Assembly (NCBI RefSeq): GCF_030936135.1
Contig: NC_082618.1
Location: forward strand, 7,909,034-7,973,033
Source: Gavia stellata
Lineage: Eukaryota > Chordata > Aves > Gaviiformes > Gaviidae
Direction: 5' to 3'
DNA length: 64,000 bases
Shown here: one piece after another, positions 18,701 through 36,508 of the stretch
Layout: each line of letters opens with the position of its first letter
Numbering within the stretch: position 1 is the first letter of the stretch
The notes under the pieces: model-generated
The model's database searches: none
Seen by the model: the letters and a program-made list of their open reading frames with translations, nothing else
Told to the model about the DNA's origin: nothing
Program-made: the position numbers and the translations under genes

Positions 18701-21700
18701 AAGGGGGGCTGCCAGCAGCTGCTGCCTGGCAACTGGGCAGCAGCCCCCCCCTGCTCCAAATCCCAGAGGTGGGGGCTTTTCCCAAGCTTGCAGCTGCATC
18801 AAGCCGTACAGAACTCCATGCATCGCACCGGGGGCATCCGTGCCCCTCGCTGCCACATCGTGCCCCTGCTCTGTGCCCGCGTGGTGGGTGCAGTCCAGCC
18901 TGACCGTGCTGAGCCGTGCTGGGTGCAGGTGGCCACTGCCGCACTCTCCCCACCCTCCCCGTGGGGCTGGTAGTGGCTGTGGGGAGCAGGGGGAGCCTTC
19001 TGGGGTGCGGTGCATGTGCATCTCTTGCGGGAGCTCAGGGATGGGGATGCTCTCCGAGATACTGGCAAATGTCGGCTGCTTTCCCCAGCTGCTCCAGCCG
19101 GGAGCCTCGCACCTGCGGGAGGGCATTGGGGGGGTGAGATCCGACTGCCTCAGTGCCCCCTGAGCCCCGCTCCCTCCCGGCAGGCTGACATCGAGCAGCT
19201 GGACCCCCGAGGACGCACCCCGCTGCACCTGGCCACCACGCTGGGCCACCTCGAGTGTGCCAGGGTGCTGCTGAAGCATGGCGCCGACGTGGGCAAGGAG
19301 AACCGCAGCGGCTGGACAGGTGAGCGGGGCGGCTCACTGCCTCGGTACTCCATCAAGGTGCCCTGGCATGGGCATGGGCACGGGCAGGGGTGTGGGCATG
19401 GGCATGCTCAACCTGGTGCTGCAGCTCCCCAAGGGACATCTCACGCAGTGGTACGTGCAGGTGGCTCCTGTGCAGTGGCCAGCTCTGCTGTGCCATGCCA
19501 CGCTGTGCCACGTCGTGCTGTGCCACCCCTCTGGGCACTGCCCCTCTCTGCCCTGCAGTCCTGCAGGAGGCTGTGAGCACCCGCGACCTGGAGCTGGTGC
19601 AGCTGGTCCTGCGCTACCGCGACTACCAGAGAGCCATCAAGCGCCTGGCCGGGATCCCCATCCTGCTGGAGAAGCTGCGCAAGGTACCTCCCTCCGGCGG
19701 GGCCACCGGGGCTGGGGGGGGGCACCAGCCACGGGCTCCTCCCGACCCCGCTGTGCTCTCCGCAGGCCCAGGACTTCTACGTGGAGATGAAGTGGGAATT
19801 CACCAGCTGGGGTAAGCTCGGAGCAGAGCGTAGCTGGGGGGGGGGAGCAGGAGTTTCCAAGCAGAGCCTCCCCCATCTCTGGCGCTGCCCCCGGCCCCAG
19901 CATCCATCCCCAGGATGGGGGGGCACCTGTCCTCTTGCCCCCCTACACCCCAGTCTTGCAGCCCCCCATCCCGCTGAAGCGCCGGGTTCTTGGGCGCATC
20001 CCCCACCCGGCTCAGCGTTGGCAGCCCACCCAGGGGTGCAGGGTGGCCCCATCCCTGGCTGGGCTATCGCCGTCTCTCCCCAGTGCCGCTGGTGTCCAAG
20101 ATCTGCCCCAGCGACACCTACAAGGTGTGGAAGAGCGGCCAGAACCTGCGGGTGGACACCACGCTGCTGGGCTTCGACCATATGACCTGGCAGCGGGGCA
20201 ACCGCAGCTTTGTCTTTCGGGGACAAGGTGAGCCGGCACCAGGGTGTCCCCCCCTCGCCAGGGAGCACCAGCGGAGCCCCTTGGTGCTGCGGCGCGGCCG
20301 GGTGACACGATGGGGACTGTGGTTGTCCCTGCGTACCCTGACCCCCCTCCCGCTAGACACCAGCGCGGTGGTGATGGAGATTGACCACGACCGGCGGGTG
20401 GTCTACTCGGAGACGCTGGCCCTGGCCAGCCACGACCAGGAGGTGCTGCTGGCTGCTGTGCAGCCCACCGAGGAGCAGGTGATGGGGCGGCTGACAGCCC
20501 CCGTCGTCACCACCCAGCTCGACACCAAGAACATCGCCTTTGAGAGGTGGGCTGGGGGTGGCACCGAGCCCCCCACCAGGGAGGCACAGCCCCCCGGGCT
20601 GCTTGCACCCTGGGCTGTCCGAGCGAGACCATCCATCGCTCATGGTGCCTTGTGTCACCCCAGGAACAAGTCCGGGATCCTGGGCTGGAGGAGCGAGAAG
20701 ACGGAAATGGTGAACGGGTACGAGGCCAAGGTGAGGGGCAGGGGGATTTGAGCCTCCTGGGGTGGGGTATGGCTGGTTTGGGGGGGGGGGGTATCCATCT
20801 CTGGTGTTTCCCCCTCCTCGACCAGGTCTATGGCGCGTCCAACGTAGAGCTGATTACCCGGACGCGGACCGAGCACCTCTCGGACCAGCACAAGGGCAAG
20901 AGCAAAGGTGGTGGTGGCGCAGGCTGGGTGGGCAGGGCGCTGCGCCGGCTCCGGTCCTCACCCCCTCCTCTTCCGCAGGCAGTAAGACCCCCCTGCAGTC
21001 CTTCCTGGGCATCGCCGAGCAGCACGTGGGGCCCAACAACGGGGTGAGCATCCCGGGGGTCCCGCTGGGTGGGTGGCCCCGCGGCCGGACCCCCGCCTCA
21101 CCCCGCTGGGCTGTGCCGCAGACGCTGATCACGCAGACGCTGAGCCATGCCAACCCCACCGCCATCACCCCCGAGGAGTACTTCAACCCCAATTTCGAGC
21201 TGGGCAACAGGGACATGGGGCGGCCCATGGAGCTCACCACCAAGACACAGAAGTGAGGGGGGGGAAGGAGCAGATTGGGGACCCCTCCCCATCATCCCCC
21301 CCGACCGCTGCAGAGGCCCCGGGGGGGGCAGGCAGGGGTCCCCAGCCCGGCGCCTGTCCCCGGCAGGTTCAAGGCGAAGCTGTGGCTGTGCGAGGACCAC
21401 CCGCTGTCCCTCTGCGAGCAGGTTGCCCCCATCATCGACCTCATGGCAATAAGCAACGCGCTCTTCGCCAAACTGCGGGACTTCATCACCCTGCGCCTCC
21501 CGCCCGGCTTCCCCGTCAAGATCGGTACGGGGGGGATCTTTGCTGCCGGCGCGGGTGGCGCAGCCAGCTTCCCGCCCTGCTTTTTTTTCCCTTTCCCACA
21601 GAAATCCCCATCTTCCACATCCTCAACGCCCGCATCACCTTTGGGAACCTCAACGGGTGCGACGAGCCCGTCAGCTCCCTGCGGCACAGCCCCAGCAGCG

Positions 21701-22602
21701 AGGCGCCCTCGCCCAGCAGCGACTCCTCCAGCGTCAGCAGCTCCAGCTCCCTGAGTACGCGGGGTGGGGGGGACACAGCCGGTGGGGTGTGGCGGGGGGG
21801 GACATAGCGGGGTGCCCAGCCATGCCTACACCTGTCTCCCCACAGCCTCGTGCCGAGCGTGCGAGATGGACCCGGCGCTGTTCGAGGTGCCGCGGGGGTA
21901 CAGCGTGGTGGGCACCCACCAGGACGCCCTGCGGGAGGACGAGGATGACCTGCTGCAGTTCGCCATCCAGCAGAGCCTGCTGGAAGCGGGCAGCGAGTAC
22001 GACCAGGTGGGCACTGCCACCCCCCCGCCTCCTCCGGCCCCCCCAAGCTAGGGGACCCCGCTGCCTGCTCTGTCCTGATGCTGCCCCGGGATGCTCACCC
22101 CACCGTGCCCCATCCCTACATCCCAGGGTGGTGGGTCAGAGCTCATGCAGGGGGGCTGGTTTTTGGGGTGCTGGGGGGGTGGGGGGATGCCACCCTCTGA
22201 GCAACCCTCTGCCACTGGCTGCAGGTCACCATTTGGGAAGCGCTGACCAACAGCAAGCCGGGCACCCACCCCATGTCGCACGAGGGCCGCCGAGGAGACA
22301 GGTTGGTAAGGTCCGGCCAGCCCCCCCGGGGGGAGCGGGAGTGGGCGCCAGCCCCGCAGGGACCCCCACTGAGACCCTGCCACCCCCCCAGGACTCCCCA
22401 GCACACGGCGGCCCCCCGGCCCCCCGTCACCCCGGCCCCGGGGGGTGGCGGGGGGCCCAGCGCCCTGTTCCCCAGCTACGCGGAGCAGCTGCGGCTGGCC
22501 ATGGCGCTGTCGGCGCGGGAGCAGGAGGAAGCCGAGCGCCGGACGCGCCAAGAGGAAGAGGAGCTGCAGCGGATCCTGCAGCTCTCGCTGACGGAGAAGT
22601 GA
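15529..22602 (+). CDS. ANKRD13B: ANKRD13B, ankyrin-repeat and ubiquitin-interacting endosomal adaptor
   Basis: CDS join: 15529-15639, 19184-19319, 19559-19683, 19766-19811, 20084-20227, 20357-20546, 20664-20730, 20826-20907, 20979-21043, 21122-21252, 21367-21524, 21602-21754, 21846-22006, 22225-22301, 22392-22602. Total 1857 bp, 618 aa (human about 626). The start is read as [13 protein letters not shown], aligned to the family's [15 protein letters not shown]. Ankyrin repeats are at ~38-100 ([20 protein letters not shown]), then the GPCR-chaperone-like domain through [22 protein letters not shown] Ser-rich linker and C-terminal ubiquitin-interacting motifs follow: [34 protein letters not shown] and LQRILQLSL. 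Family members bind Lys63-linked ubiquitin on receptors such as EGFR at the plasma membrane and late endosomes. The exon 14/15 boundary has two possible in-frame splice pairs (see findings). Confidence 0.95.
15640..19183 (+). other. ANKRD13B: ANKRD13B intron 1, non-coding with an AT-rich island
   Basis: A 3.5-kb GC-rich intron with no coding exon recognised on either strand. It contains short AT-rich islands that contrast with their surroundings at 16255-16285, 16545-16600 and, most strikingly, 17861-17930. The many open frames reflect base composition. Confidence 0.7.
17861..17930. promoter_or_regulatory. Candidate conserved non-coding element with homeodomain-type motifs
   Basis: A 70-bp AT-rich island inside the GC-rich ANKRD13B intron 1, with closely spaced TAATTA (17869-17874), CATTAG (17884-17889) and CAATTAAG (17892-17899). 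Such clusters of homeodomain/POU-like cores are typical of enhancers. Conservation was not tested, so this is inference from composition and motifs. Confidence 0.35.
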
Positions 22603-23585
22603 CCCCGTGCCCCCGCTGAGCCCCCCCTCTACCCCGACAGGGATGGGGACACGGCCAGAGCCATGTATGGGGGCACAGAGGGGGAGCGGGGTGGGGGGAG
22701 CCAGCCCAAGCACTGTGGAGGGCAAATAGTGGGGGCAGTGTGCAGGATTGGGCCCTGGCATAGGGGAGCTCATCCCCATAGCTGGGGCGGTACTGGGGTG
22801 GAGGGGGGGGCACCCCACAACAGGACAGGGTGGGGGTGGGTGACAGCCCTGCAGCTGGGGTGGCAGGGACTGGGGGGGGGGCAACCCCATGGACTGTACC
22901 CCACTCCCAGCACAGCTCTAGCCCCCCCGCCCAACCGCCCTATGGGGTGCTGCTCGGTCCCTCGCCCCAGGAAGGTGGTGGGGGGCATATCCTGCCCCAG
23001 ATGGGGGGGCTGCCAACCGCGTGGGGTCCCACGGTGCCCCCGGAGCTGGGGGGCTCTGCCTAGCCCCCCCCGGCCCCCTGCCCAGGCGCTATCAAGTGCA
23101 CTTACCCGGGAGCTGCTCTGCCTGCCAACAGGGAGGGGGGGGGGGCTCAGCCCCATTGCACCCCACAGCCAGCATGGGGCTGCACAACCGCCCCCCACCC
23201 CAGCGCGGGGGTGCGCTGGGGCAGCTGAAGGGGTGCCTGCAAAAGGCCGCCCAGTGTCACCCCCCTTACCCCCTGCTCACACCGCCCCCCGCCCCACTCA
23301 GATGCACCCCCCCCCCCCCTTGGCAGCACTGCACCCCCTTGTCCCGGGCACTGACCCCGAGAGAAACCTTACGTCAAATGGTGCTATCCCCCGGCCCCCC
23401 CCACCCCGGGCTGCTCCTCCTTTGCACACGGGGGGGCCGGGGGCCACGGGGGGGGGCCGGGCTCGCTCCCCTGGGACTTTTCTTAGCCGGTGCCCCCTGC
23501 CCCCCACGCACCCCACAAGCGACATCTGGGCCAGGGCCGGGGGAGCCTGAGCAGCTCCGACCGCGGCCAACACTAATAAATGCTC
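22603..23585 (+). other. ANKRD13B: ANKRD13B 3' UTR and poly(A) signal
   Basis: GC-rich non-coding sequence runs from the stop codon to AATAAA at 23575-23580, followed by a T/GT-rich stretch (23581-23610) suited to cleavage. No other gene is seen in it. Confidence 0.8.
23575..23580 (+). terminator. ANKRD13B: ANKRD13B poly(A) signal AATAAA
   Basis: Canonical hexamer ~970 bp after the ANKRD13B stop. A minus-strand ATTAAA begins five bases further on (23586-23591). Confidence 0.8.
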
Positions 23586-23589
23586 TTTA

Positions 23590-29910
<6,321 letters not shown>

Positions 29911-29920
<10 letters not shown>

Positions 29921-30000
29921 CCATTACGTTGCCACAATTGAATCCGCAGCGGCTGCTCGGGAACGACCAGAGGTCACTTTCCAAATATAGCCATCTCCTG
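29911..30000 (-). promoter_or_regulatory. CORO6: AT-rich island with CArG-like and E-box motifs, CORO6 promoter candidate
   Basis: A ~90-bp island between a minisatellite and a CpG island. It contains CCAAATATAG (29981-29990; one base off the SRF CArG box CC(A/T)6GG, and also TATA-like on the minus strand as CTATATTTGG) and CAATTG (29935-29940). It sits where the non-coding first exon or core promoter of the muscle gene CORO6 is expected. Use as a promoter is inferred. Confidence 0.4.
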
Positions 30001-30560
30001 CCGGGCGGCGGGCGGGCCGGGGCCCGGGGGGCCCGGGGGACCGCAGCCCAGCGCCCCGCCGCCCCCCCCGGACCCCCCCCCGCCGGCCCCGGCCCGCCCG
30101 CGCCCCGGCTCCCACCTGCGCTCCGCGGCTCCTGCGCGCTGCGGGCGCGCCCGGCGCTGCGCCCCCCCCCCCCGCGCTCGGCTCCGCCCGGCTCGGCCCG
30201 GCCCCGCTGCGCTCCCCGCGGCCCGGCCCGGCTCGGCCCGGCCCGGCCCGGCCCCGCTCCGCTCCGCCCGGCGCGGCTGGGCTCGGCACCGCGCAGTGCC
30301 GCTGCCGCAGAGAACAGCTGAGCCGAGCCGGGCGCCGGGGCCGGCACAGCCCCCCCGCGGCGGGCACCGGGAGAAGGGGGGGGGGGCCCGGCCCGGCCCC
30401 GCCTGCCCCCGCACCCTGCCCGGCCCCCGGCCCCCTGCCTGCCCCCCCGGCTCTGCCCGCGGGGACGGGGGTCAGCCCTGGCGCAGCCGAGCCTCGCTCC
30501 CTCCCCAAAAGCGGGGGGCACGGGGGTGCCCGCAGCCCCCCCCCCCCCCATGGCAGCCCC
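30001..30560. promoter_or_regulatory. CpG island upstream of CORO6
   Basis: Almost pure G+C sequence with dense CpG, GC boxes and CCCGG-type repeats, right of the AT island. It is consistent with a CpG-island promoter for CORO6. No coding exon is recognised. Confidence 0.5.
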
Positions 30561-32130
30561 TCGGCCCGGCGCCGCGGGGGGCGGGGGGAGCCCCTCTGCC
30601 CCCTCCTGCCGGGCAGCGTCTGCCCAAAGCACCGGGGAAACCGAGGGGAGGGTCAGCCCTCGCCCCCCCCGCGGCTGCCGTCACCCCTGGGGGCACCTCT
30701 GCCCGGGCTCAGGCGGGACACTGCGCATCCCGCAGGGCTGCGACCCCCCGACGGCCCCCCCCGCACCCCGGGGCCAGCCCAGCCCCACAGAGACCACGGC
30801 CACGGGCGGCCCCCGCGGGTCCTGACACCCACAGCACCCCCGTGGGGCCGCTGCCCACCCACCCCCCCCCCGGAGCAAGGGGGCTGCGACCCCACGGGTG
30901 TCAACCCGCATCAGCCCCGGCCCTGCGTAGCGGGATGGTTACGGACACATTCAGAAGCTAGATGTGGGATTTAGCAGAGCCCAGCTCCGCAGGGATGCGC
31001 TGGCCCGAGGGGATTAAGGGATGGTAGGGGACCCATGGGAGGGGAGCCGTGGTTCCTGGAAAGGCAGCAAAGCCCTGGACCCTACAAGGGCACCGTGCGG
31101 AGCCGGACGAGCATTGGCTGAGCCGGGCAGCTGGCAAAAAGGCAGGGAAAAGGTGACATCCTTGCTTGCCCGGCCAAAGGGGCAGCAGGGAGGGAGGAGG
31201 CTGCAGAGGCACCCCCTGCCCGCCCCGTCCCACCGTGGCCCCGGCTCACTCTGCCCGTGGAGCTTGGGGTTGAGTGAGCCCCATGTCCTACGTCCCCAGC
31301 TCCAAGCCACATCCCTAGCAAGCGGAAAAAAGGCCCCGGGAAGCCTTTCCCAGCTGGTGCTGGGGGGAACGGGGAGGGATGGGGTGCCCCAGGGACACTG
31401 CCAGCCCTGCCATGCCCCGCAGCAATGACCCTGCACCCCTGGCCCCACAGCCCTGGCCCCACACCCTGGTGCTCGCTCAGTGGGAAGCTTCGTGCAGGGA
31501 CAGCGAGGCTGACCTCCGGGGAATTGGGCTCTCTCCGTACCCCCCTGCTCACAGCCCCACTGCTCCCCACGGCCAGGCAGACCAGAGGGAGCCCACCGAC
31601 ACCTTCGCACCACGCTGGCTTGCCACGACGGGACATGATGGAGCAAACCCAACTCAGCTGAGATGGGCCGTTTCCCAACACAGAGATCTCCTTGCGCTGC
31701 CGTTATTCGGTGCTTGGATTCGGCTCAGCTCCCGAGTGCGCCATGGTGGGTCTGGTCCAGGGTCCAGCTAAAACCTCGCATCCCCCTTAGAGCTTAAACC
31801 CCAGGACCCTCCCCACAGCTCCTCCGCCTGCAGCAGTGCAGTGAGAGCACCCGCAGTGTCCCGACGGTTTTATGCACACAACCCCCAGCATCTTCCCTGC
31901 AACTGCAGCAGGATCTGGAAGAGCGTCTTGCTTGGGAGCACGGCTCCGCGGCCCCTGCACAGGAGGTCACTTGGGACAGGATGGGTCCGTCTATGCTTCT
32001 GGCAGGGGACACGAGTGAACAACCCCACTCCGGTTCCCCAGACCCCCCGTTGCCGCCCTGTGCTCCGACAGCAGCGCGGATCACTCATCGCCCCCAGCCC
32101 CGATCCCAAACAGGAGGCCCGGCCGTGTCA
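30561..32130. other. Intergenic interval between CORO6 promoter and SSH2 3' end
   Basis: No recognisable exon, RNA gene or mobile element. Base composition falls from very GC-rich (30561-30950) to moderate. Short open frames here lack family signatures. Confidence 0.6.
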
Positions 32131-32145
32131 TCTTCAAAATAAAAC

Positions 32146-32151
32146 TTTATT
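32146..32151 (-). terminator. SSH2: SSH2 distal poly(A) signal (AATAAA on the minus strand)
   Basis: TTTATT on plus reads AATAAA on minus, ~4.36 kb after the SSH2 stop codon, followed in the minus direction by a possible cleavage zone near 32125-32135. It is mirrored by a plus-strand AATAAA at 32138-32143. A possible proximal signal lies at 34990-34995. Confidence 0.7.
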
Positions 32152-33025
32152 CATTCGGTAACAAGAACATTGAATCTGCACATCAGTGCACAAGTTCACA
32201 TTTAAAAACAGCTGAGCACATCGGTCATAAAGTCTTTAGGGGGAAAGGGGACGATCCCAGCCACCAAGGAAGATCCAGGAGGGGCAGACAGAAGCGCTCC
32301 CCTCCCCGGTTTGCAACTCCACCGCCAGCCGTCCCCGAGGGCTCCCGCTCCAGCCCGCGGTGCGGCCGGGCTGCCCAGCCGCAGGGCGATCCCTACAAAC
32401 CAGCGCATGGACGTCACATCTCCGTACAGGGAAATAAAAGGCACTGGCACCTGCTTTTGTGCCAACACAGATGTCTGCAGTGCAGGCGGGCTGTTGGCAC
32501 CTCCGGCGGCACTGCCAGAGGGCGACCCAGAGCCCTCTGCCCAGGCCGGATCCCTCCTGCCCCAGGCCAGCGCCTGCCTCTGCCCCATGCCAGCAAGGGC
32601 TCGGGGGGTCCCTCCCTTAGGGAGAAGCGTGGGGGTTTGCATGGAGCTAGAACCAGATTAAGGCAGGACACACTGCGATGGGAGCAGGGGACCCGTGGCG
32701 GGTACGGTCTCCTGCCGCCGGGCCGGGAGAGCTGTGGGGGGTCTCAGAGCCCCCGGGCAGGTGCAGCGTCCCGGTGCCCATACCGATTCCCAGGGGCTCG
32801 CTCCTCTCAGGAGGTCCCCGGAGCAGCTGGAGCTAGGGTGGGATACCTTCCACCGGGCTTTTGCTGGCAGAGGGACACGGAGCTAATCCCTGCCCCGTTT
32901 AACATCCAAGCGAGCCAGAAGCGGCGTCACCTCCTGACCCCCCTTACCATCCGCTGGGACCGTGCCCCCGGAAAAGGGCCAAAAGGGGAGAGATTTGTAC
33001 ATGTCACAACTTCTCAAGCAGACCG

Positions 33026-33050
33026 GACACACGCACACACGCACACACAC
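33026..33050. repeat. CA-rich microsatellite
   Basis: A short (CA)n tract interrupted by CG dinucleotides, within the SSH2 3' UTR. Confidence 0.85.
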
Positions 33051-36000
33051 CATCGAGTGCAACAGAACGCAGTGTAAAACCCAGTTTCACGCACACGCTA
33101 TCCGTTTGTGCAAGGCTCACACGTTACAGTACAGCCGGAGATCGGGCGGGCAAGGGGGGAGGCGATGGCTGAGATATTGTACAGGAGTCAATGTAAACAA
33201 TAAAGCGTCCTCCGAGAGGGCTTTGCAAGAGACGAAAGGAACAGTTGCTTTGTACAAAAATGCCCTTAAAACAACGCGTTTCTCCTAAAACCCCTCTATG
33301 AGCAAGGCTTGTCAGCTGCCGAGCGCTCCGGAGGTGCTGCTCCCCGCAGTGCTCGGCGGGTGACAAGAAGCTCTCGTGGGGTGGCCGCAGGGACCAGGAA
33401 GCAAGCCACCACCCATGAGCCACCAGCATGGAGAAGGGACAAGGGTCCCCAGGCAGAGCCCTCTGATGCCAGAGGCTTGGTGGCTTCATTGCCCAGACAC
33501 TGGCTAGGGAGGACCCAGGGTGCCTGGAGAGCCGCACACCGCATGCCCCTCCAGCCCGCTCCCCTTTCTGCCACCCGGGTCAGAGCCTCCAGACCTCCAA
33601 GGCCTTCATAACTCTGCAAGAGAACCACTTTCCCCGACTCCCTCCGCCTGTCCACAGGCTTCCCAGAGAACCACAGTTGTGCTGGGCCAGAGCCGAGGAC
33701 AAGGGGACAGCAAAACACTTCCCTGCGAGGGCCTTTGCCCCTTCGCTGCTCTCCCCAGCCGAAGCACCCGGACAGCAGCAGAGTATTGGAAGGAAGCAGC
33801 ATTTCTGGTCTGCATGGAAGAGCCTTCCTACAGGGCATTGCTCCCGAGATCAGGCTGGGCAAAGAAACCTGATCCCCTTCCTCCTCCTGGGAACAAACTG
33901 CACACAGGGCTTTCCCCTCCGGAGCAGATCCTTGTCACCAGGACATGGCCAGCCAAGCATGCTCCCGCAAACGCAGGGCAGGCGTGGTGGCATCCCATCC
34001 TTTCTGCCCGCGGAGGGGCAGGCAGACGCGTCCTTGGGGCGAGGAACTGCAGCGGGGAGGCAAGGACTGAAATCGTCCTTCGCAAGATGACATGAGGCAC
34101 TTGGCCTTTCCACGCTGCCTGCCCAGCTCCGAAGCCAGCTGGAGCTGGCTGGGAGAAGCCAAATGTCTTTCAGCATCCCAAAGAAGTATCCGGCCTCCCG
34201 GGCCAGGGACTTGGGTGACTTCTAGTGACTGCAAGGGCCTGGGATGACGTGCTGCTTGACCCAAGACAGGGCCCTTGCTGGGCTACTTCGGGCTGTGCTC
34301 CAGCCTGCAGCTAGCACGGGTGACACCCCCCAGCAGAGCTCAAGCTCCTGGGAAGGGGAGGGACGAAGTGCACGCTGCTGCTGGAGGACAGACACGCTCA
34401 GGGCCCCGTGCCCGGGCACGCAGGCTCTGCAAGGCAGCGCGGAAGGATCCCTGGGAGCTACAGGAGGGCAGCAAGGTGGGATTACCTTGCGAACTGCTAG
34501 GCTATCTGCTGCCGGCTGGGAGGAAGCCGGGGGGTTATGGATGCCCCTTCCCCAGGGCAGAATGCATGCTGCTTCCCAATACTCTGCAGCGCTCCGGTGC
34601 CGCGTGCTCCTCTCTGGCTCAAGATGAGCTTGTCCCATGGGAGCCCGCAAGGCTCTGCAGCATCAGCACTGCTTTCTAGGCATGGCCTTGTCTGCTGTTC
34701 CTCCCACACCGCGTCCTCTCCGTGCTGGGCTTTCAGCAGCTGGAGCCATTCTGCATCTTCTCTCCGCTTCGCTCCTCCCCGGAGGGCAGGTCTGGGCCAG
34801 AGCCAAACGCCAGCTCAGACACGCTCTTCTGCCACAGACCTGCCATGGGACTGCAGACAGGACCCAGAGCTCTCCTGCAACCACCAAGTGCCTTTCTCTC
34901 TGCTCCTACAGCACACACACAATTTGCCGATAGGCACGGCTGGAAATGAGGAGCTTTGATTTAAGCCAAACTGCTCGGGAACCGTAAAATTTATTTGCTG
35001 AAATTTGGAGCAGACCCTTCGAACGCAGGTTCTCTGGGGAAGGAAGAACCTGCAGAATGGCTCGGAGAGGCCAACGGCTTTCCATGTCCAACTGGCACTT
35101 CTGAAACCCAGCTTCAACGGGGAGGGAGATGGGCAGACAGGCAGTCCCCCTCCCACAGTGGGGTAAGGGGGGTTCATGCAGGACTGGAGGAGAAGGGAAA
35201 CGTTTGGCAAAGGCTGGCATCGAGGCTTGCTTTTGGAAAGGGAAGACAGCTTACAATGTCAAATCCACTCCCATTTCTGTGCAGATTACAACAAACAGAA
35301 CTGAGTTTGAGTAAGGTGGTTTTGTTTTCCAGTTTACAGAATGCCATCTTGCCCTTTTTAAAAAAAAAAAAAGTAGAAATGACAAAAAAAAAAATCTATA
35401 TAAATACCATATATACAATTTAGGCAAAAAAAAAAGGAAAAAAAGGAAAAAGCTTCCAGAAAAGATCCTCCCTCCAGGTCGAGTGTTAGGAGTGACAGCA
35501 GAGAGGACAAAGCTTTGCATTCAGCAGGGGCAATACATCGTGTAACGATTTTAACAGCCTCTAGGTTTGGGAGCGACCAGACGTGCTGTGAGCTTGGCAG
35601 AGCGGGAGGAAAGCTCAGGCAGCACAAGACACGGAGAGCTTTTGGGTGGAGGGGAGAGGACAGATGATATGGCCATGAACTTGGAAGGCCCACAGCAGTA
35701 TTCAAGTAATGGGAGGGTTAAAACCCTAATGAGGCGTTTGTTTTAAAAGAACACTCTGGCTTTGGGGGCTCGCCTCCTCTCAGCCGCTGGTCGGGGGCAG
35801 GCGAGGGGAGGTGAGCTTGGCAGCTCGTGGAGGAGCTCTGCTCCACCTCACCGCAAAATGGGGGGCTCTGCGTGACCCACACCAGGAGGTGAGCGCTGAT
35901 CTCCGTGCCCGGGGTTTTCAGAGCCCGTCCGTCGGGAGGATCTACCCCTGTGCGCTCCTTTTGGGGATGCGCCAGCTGAACCGAACCCAGGGCGGGGGGT

Positions 36001-36418
36001 TTGTCCTGAAGCAGCTTTGTGAGCCATCTGCCAGCATCGTGGAGTTCCAGTTTGCAGAAATAAAAGAAAGGCCAAACAAAGGGACCTTGGCACAGCCTTC
36101 ACATTTACAGGGGCTCTCTCTCACCCCAACAACCGCCCAGCACCATTTTGAGGCATGGGGAAAATTCAAGTTAGGAACTAGGACCTGGTTCTATGCAAAA
36201 CTCCACCTTGCCGAAGCAAGCCAACATAAATTTTCACATGATAAAGGTGTTCTTTTAAAACAAACTAACAAAAAAAAAAAGAACATTTGAGGTTATCTGA
36301 GTTAGAAAACTTAAAAAAAACCCAAACAGTCCTGCAGTCGGAGTCACACACAGAAGAACCAACCCACACCTACATGCGCCAGGAACAGTAAAATGACAAT
36401 ATATATAAAATTAACCAA

Positions 36419-36426
36419 TAAAGTGC
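36419..36426 (-). promoter_or_regulatory. SSH2: 8-mer target site for the miR-17/20/93/106 seed
   Basis: On the SSH2 mRNA strand this reads GCACTTTA, the 8-mer complement (with A opposite position 1) of the AAAGUGC seed. It lies 83 nt into the 3' UTR in an AU-rich context. Function is inferred from the motif only. Confidence 0.35.
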
Positions 36427-36508
36427 ATGTTCCTTATATTACACCTGCCCCTTGCGTGAACGCAACACCACGGGTTCTCAGTAAGAAATCACAGCCGAGG
36501 GCTCAGGA

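Larger units (their letters stand above)
32131..36508 (-). other. SSH2: SSH2 3' UTR, about 4.4 kb
   Basis: Non-coding sequence from the SSH2 stop to the distal poly(A) signal. It holds a CA-rich microsatellite (33026-33050), A-rich tracts (35359-35441), an inverted sequence pair (33774-33803 against 34561-34590), and a GCACTTTA site for the miR-17/93/106 seed 83 nt after the stop. No other gene is recognised. Confidence 0.7.

Noticed and set aside
22663-23550. A 295-codon frame downstream of ANKRD13B
   Set aside because: Lies in the ANKRD13B 3' UTR, low-complexity Pro/Gly/His composition, no known domain.
36417-36422. AATAAA on the plus strand near the SSH2 stop
   Set aside because: No plus-strand gene upstream is recognised; on the SSH2 strand the hexamer reads TTTATT and has no role in polyadenylation.
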